Assembly: GCA_900318795.1 (NCBI GenBank)
Contig: ONLU01000007.1
Location: 1-61,489 of the forward strand
Direction of reading: 5' to 3'
DNA length: 61,489 bases
Origin: an uncultured Prevotellaceae bacterium
Lineage (GTDB): Bacteria > Bacteroidota > Bacteroidia > Bacteroidales > Bacteroidaceae
Of this stretch, positions 58,022-61,489 are shown piece after piece. The notes beneath the pieces were generated by a model. The model was not told where the DNA came from. It made no database searches and saw only the letters and a list, made by a program, of their open reading frames with translations. The first letter of the stretch is position 1; the number at the start of each line of letters is the position of its first letter. Both the position numbers and the translations under genes were made by a program.

Positions 58022-61000
58022 ATGAAGAAAAAACTATCTCTGATGTTAGTCGCTTTGCTGAGTATGGCCGCAATTGCAGCCACCACATGGAAAGTGACGG
58101 CAGACACCCCCGTCGCAGCAGGCTCTACGCTGATTGACGACGACGTGGTGACGGTGAAGACGGTCTTTGCCACCACGCTAAAGGAAGATGTCCGCTCGTT
58201 TGCAGACAACGATTTCACGCACTACATTCAGGTGCGCAACGCTGCCTACCCGACCTCAGCCGTTCCCGAGGGTACGGAGCAGAGTGGCAGCACCTCGCTG
58301 ATTGTTACCGCGAAGAAGAACGCCAAGGCAACGTTCTACTATCGCCGCCAGCCCGCCAACGGCGCCTATGCGGTGAACGACGGCAAGGACATGGTCATCT
58401 TCGACCAGACGGCAGGTGCCAACATCACGGAATGCATCTTGACCAAATGCGATGAAACCGAGGATGCCAAGTATGCCTGGGTCACTAAGACTGCCGAGCT
58501 GAAGGCCGGACAGAGCTATACGCTGTCAGCCAAGGGTACTACCATCCAGTTCTACGGCATCACCTATGAAGAGGACACTGCCGTTGACCAGTTCCTGTTC
58601 AACGAGATGGATCCCGAGACGACGAAGTATTCCGACCGTACCCATACGGACGGCAACCTCACCGAGGAGGTCGTACTGTCAGACAAGCAGGGTGTGACCA
58701 TGACACTCAGCCCCTCGACGTCAACGACTCCGAACTGCTTCTACCTGGACAACAGCTTCGGCATCCAGCTGCGCGTGTTCGAAGGTGCCAAGATGCTGTT
58801 CGAGGCTCCTGAGGGCAAGATGATTCAGAAGATTTCGTTCCAGACGAACAACTGGTCATCAGTCAACACCGCAGCCCCCGGCATACTCGACCTGAAGGAG
58901 TGGACCGGCGAGTCGCGCAAGGTGACCGTCAACATCGGTGCCAAGTCTTTACTGAACGCTATCAAGGTGACGCTGACCGACAAGAAGGACTTCAGCCAGA
59001 AGGTGGAGGAAGCCCTCGCTGTCGTAGAGGCTGGCGAGACAGCCATCATGACCATGTATGACGACTATGTGATGGACAAGGCCATCAGCATTCCCGCCGG
59101 CAAGACACTGGTGATTGACGGCTACGGCAATACGCTGACCATGAGCGGTGACAACAACTTCACCATTGAGGACGGATTCTCGCTGACCAATGTGAAGGTG
59201 GATGCCTCGAAACTGACTGCTCCGATGATTGCACTGGCCAAGGAGCCTACCTTCGCTGCCGTGGAGTCGGGACAGTATGTCATCGAAAACCCCATCACCA
59301 TCGAAAGTGTTGAGGTGAAGGGTCTGACCAAGAACCTGATTTCGGACAACGGCAAGGACTATGCCTACACCTCGCTGAACATTTCGAACAGCGTGTTCCA
59401 GTATGCCACGCAGGCTGACATTGTGTTCAACTTCGCAAAGTCGATGGCCATCAACTTCCAGATTCATAACTCTACGTTCTACAGCACCGAGGCCGGCACG
59501 GCCAACTTCATCGCCATGTCGGGCAAGCGCCCCTGGCAGATTACCGGCTATGAGAACGAGACCGGCTTGCTGATTGTGGCCAACAGCACGTTCTACAACG
59601 TGGCCAAGACGAAGCAGTTCATGAACACGAACACGCTGAAAGGTCAGAAGTATCTGTACGTCTTCAACTCGAACATCTTCGCCGATGTGTCGAACAAGAA
59701 GATTTACGGCAACATGACGAACAACAAGAAGCAGCTGACCACGGACGACAAGAACACCTACTTGTTTGACGGTGCCTTCTTCAACGAGACCAACTACAAC
59801 GGCGACGAGGGTCTGCAGACCAATCCTACGTTTGCTGATGCCGCTGCCGGCGACTTCACCATCCATGCCGGTTCGCTGCAGGCCAAGAATGCTACGGGCG
59901 ACCCCCGCTGGCTGGTACCTTATGATATAGAGAAGGCCATGACTCTTGACGTGGTAGTCGACGTGGCTACTGGTGCAGAGCTGTCCGCTGCCGTGGCACA
60001 GGCCCAGAGCACTGTCGACAAGGCCGGCGTAGTGACCGTGAACCTTGACAAAGACGGACAGTACACCATCACGGGCAGCATCACAACCGCAGCCGGTATC
60101 ATTATCAACGGCAACGGTTCCACCATTGACGCTTCCGGGTTGGGCAGCAACATGATTGCTATGGACGCTACTGCTCCGGCAGACTGGACAAAGGCAGTCT
60201 TCACCCTGAAGGACGCCACCGTCAAGGGTCTGAAGAAAGCCCTGTTCTACAGTGCTGCAAAGAACTACCTGTTCCAGGACTTCACCGTTGACAACAGCGT
60301 CATCGAGCAGGCCGGCGATGCCACGACGTTTGACTTCACAAAGGGCAGTACTGCCGTGAACTTCACCGTGACGAACTCGACCATCTATGCTCCGACGGCT
60401 ACCACCAAGTCGCTCTACAGCTCGCAGGGCGGACAGAAGACGACAGAGGCCGGTGGAGACCTTGTGCAGACATTTACTATCAAGAACTCTACATTGTATA
60501 ACCTGGCTCCCGGCAAGAACTTCTTCACTCACCGCCAGAACAGCCAGAAGTGGCTGACATACGACGTGCAGAACAACATCTTCGTCAACTGCGGCAAGAG
60601 CGGCCAGACCATCAAGGGCCTGAACGGTGGTGGCAGCAGTGCTAACCCGACATGGACCGTCAAGGGCAACACCTTCAATTTCGACGGCGAGGACACCAGT
60701 GCCGCAGAGGCAACGGGTGACGACAGCGAGCCCGTACAGGACAATGTGGCTGGCGTAGTAGCCTTCGCCGATGTGGAGAAGGGCGACTTCACGCTGGCCT
60801 ACAAGAGCGCACAGAACGAGGCCAAGATAGGTGACCCGCGCTGGATTGTCGTTCCTGAGGACGTGAAGGTAACCATCGCCTCGGGCGACATCAGCGAGGC
60901 CCTGGACGAGGCGCTGGCCAAGGTGAAGGTGGTGAAGGACATCCGCATCAACCTGACCGACGGCGGCGAGTACACCATCTCGAAGAGCATCGTGGTGCCT

Positions 61001-61216
61001 AACAGCCTGTATATCGTCACCGGCGACATCATGGCTTGGGAGCAGCAGAATGCCACCATCGACGCCTCCGGACTGGAAGGTCCTATGATTACCACGCCTC
61101 TACCGAGTATGCCGAGGACGCTCAGCAGGCGTTTATCATCTTCGGCAGCACCATGTATAACCTGGCCAAGGGCAAGAACTTCTTCACGCACCGCCAGGCT
61201 AACCAGACATGGCTGA
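58022..61216 (+). CDS. giant exported beta-helix repeat protein (DUF5123/DUF4957-like), frame broken at 61085
   Basis: 1064 codons are open. The signal peptide is MKKKLSLMLVALLSMAAIAA. An N-terminal beta-sandwich region (about 25-310) is followed by repeated pectate-lyase-like right-handed beta-helix modules. Each module begins with an ALDEALAKV-type helix plus TIDASG and ends in a GDPRW motif (59905-59919 and 60830-60844). Module 3 starts normally but loses the frame after GLEGPMI; the last 43 residues of this ORF are out-of-frame and Arg/Ser-rich. The true continuation is the frame from 61087. These modules occur in Bacteroidota polysaccharide-related secreted proteins; no catalytic residues can be assigned. 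The start is the ATG at 58022; an in-frame TTG at 58001 is not needed. Confidence 0.8.
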   Translation: MKKKLSLMLVALLSMAAIAATTWKVTADTPVAAGSTLIDDDVVTVKTVFATTLKEDVRSFADNDFTHYIQVRNAAYPTSAVPEGTEQSGSTSLIVTAKKNAKATFYYRRQPANGAYAVNDGKDMVIFDQTAGANITECILTKCDETEDAKYAWVTKTAELKAGQSYTLSAKGTTIQFYGITYEEDTAVDQFLFNEMDPETTKYSDRTHTDGNLTEEVVLSDKQGVTMTLSPSTSTTPNCFYLDNSFGIQLRVFEGAKMLFEAPEGKMIQKISFQTNNWSSVNTAAPGILDLKEWTGESRKVTVNIGAKSLLNAIKVTLTDKKDFSQKVEEALAVVEAGETAIMTMYDDYVMDKAISIPAGKTLVIDGYGNTLTMSGDNNFTIEDGFSLTNVKVDASKLTAPMIALAKEPTFAAVESGQYVIENPITIESVEVKGLTKNLISDNGKDYAYTSLNISNSVFQYATQADIVFNFAKSMAINFQIHNSTFYSTEAGTANFIAMSGKRPWQITGYENETGLLIVANSTFYNVAKTKQFMNTNTLKGQKYLYVFNSNIFADVSNKKIYGNMTNNKKQLTTDDKNTYLFDGAFFNETNYNGDEGLQTNPTFADAAAGDFTIHAGSLQAKNATGDPRWLVPYDIEKAMTLDVVVDVATGAELSAAVAQAQSTVDKAGVVTVNLDKDGQYTITGSITTAAGIIINGNGSTIDASGLGSNMIAMDATAPADWTKAVFTLKDATVKGLKKALFYSAAKNYLFQDFTVDNSVIEQAGDATTFDFTKGSTAVNFTVTNSTIYAPTATTKSLYSSQGGQKTTEAGGDLVQTFTIKNSTLYNLAPGKNFFTHRQNSQKWLTYDVQNNIFVNCGKSGQTIKGLNGGGSSANPTWTVKGNTFNFDGEDTSAAEATGDDSEPVQDNVAGVVAFADVEKGDFTLAYKSAQNEAKIGDPRWIVVPEDVKVTIASGDISEALDEALAKVKVVKDIRINLTDGGEYTISKSIVVPNSLYIVTGDIMAWEQQNATIDASGLEGPMITTPLPSMPRTLSRRLSSSAAPCITWPRARTSSRTARLTRHG

Positions 61217-61489
61217 CCTATAACCTGCAGAACAACATCTTCGTCAACTGCGGCAAGAGCGGCCAGGTGGTGAAGGGCGTCAACGCCGGCCAGAGCGGCA
61301 AGAACCCGAAGTGGATGATTGTCAGCAACCTCTTCAACTATGACGGCAAGGACACCTCAGCCGAGGAGTCTACCGGCGATGCCGACGAGACTGTGGAGAA
61401 GAGCATACCGGGCGTGGTGACCTTCGCCGACGCTGCCGCTGGCGACTTCAACGCTACCGTCACGCTGGCTGAGGGCGCAGAGAAGCCCG
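61087..61489 (+). pseudogene. continuation of the beta-helix protein in another frame, running off the window
   Basis: From 61087 this frame reads DYHASTEYAEDAQQAFIIFG, then STMYNLAKGKNFFTHRQANQ, then NNIFVNCGKSGQVVKGVNAG, clearly homologous to module 2 (NSTLYNLAPGKNFFTHRQNS, NNIFVNCGKSGQTIKGLNGG). Compared with module 2, about 90 codons between the TIDASG block and this point are missing, and the frame has shifted. The gene continues beyond 61489. Confidence 0.75.

Noticed and set aside
58949-60532. 527-codon minus-strand open frame opposite the beta-helix gene
   Set aside because: Same cause: GC-rich third positions of the real gene leave the opposite frame open. The translation is low-complexity and Val/Gly/His-rich.

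Overview
The window looks like chromosomal DNA of a Bacteroidales bacterium, most likely Prevotellaceae. Genes are rarely preceded by Shine-Dalgarno sites. They often follow the Bacteroidota promoter pattern TTTG (-33), 19-20 nt, TAnnTTTG (-7). The primary sigma factor is the short type, SecD and SecF are fused, and the DUF4271-hemD-rnpA-yidD order is typical of the phylum. The secreted C10 protease ends in the DLQGRR-type tail common in Prevotella and Bacteroides exported proteins. No rRNA, CRISPR array or complete insertion sequence was seen. Several start codons were moved because the longest frame would begin inside or upstream of a promoter.

Layout. 1-2900 is an AT-rich accessory strip: tiny minus-strand ORFs, a RhuM family gene, an XRE regulator with a palindrome on its own promoter, and a decayed ORF. 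2932-4143 encodes an unrecognised membrane-anchored protein. 4450-9469 holds three glutamine amidotransferase enzymes in a row (pyrG, a PurF-type enzyme, asnB). 9548-14279 is a four-gene sugar operon (split transketolase, FGGY kinase, fucose-isomerase-fold enzyme) that resembles D-apiose catabolism. 14429-19109 is rimP-nusA-infB, with a terminator-like hairpin in its leader. 19112-26067 is a suf region in which sufB is separated from sufCD by a phosphatidylserine-decarboxylase-like lipoprotein and a membrane PP2C phosphatase.

26120-38518 is mixed housekeeping: tRNA-Arg, a MaoC hydratase, a 7-TM AraC regulator, an amidohydrolase remnant, a Kef antiporter, an rRNA/tRNA methyltransferase, SecDF, an EEP hydrolase, a rhomboid protease, HU, an SDR, sigma factor and tRNA-Gln. 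38614-43647 is a metK-DUF4271-hemD-rnpA-yidD-tyrS operon. 43761-51957 holds an M16 peptidase, a C10 peptidase, an RluA-type pseudouridine synthase, a GGGtGRT/scaffold gene pair and a C_GCAxxG_C_C redox protein. 52000-61489 is surface-oriented: a terminated leader RNA, a tyrosine recombinase, a giant collagen-like lipoprotein, two small lipoproteins and a giant beta-helix repeat protein whose third module is broken.

The most unusual signal is a set of 35-bp arrays, each built of five degenerate 7-bp units with its own consensus. They lie inside trmH, twice inside the RluA gene, and in the gap between the NifU-like and GGGtGRT genes. A second, palindromic GC-rich insert also sits in the RluA gene. 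Other observations are three closely spaced genes whose promoters place the transcription start at or next to the ATG (probable leaderless mRNAs), the leader RNA ahead of the recombinase, and the proposed apiose operon.
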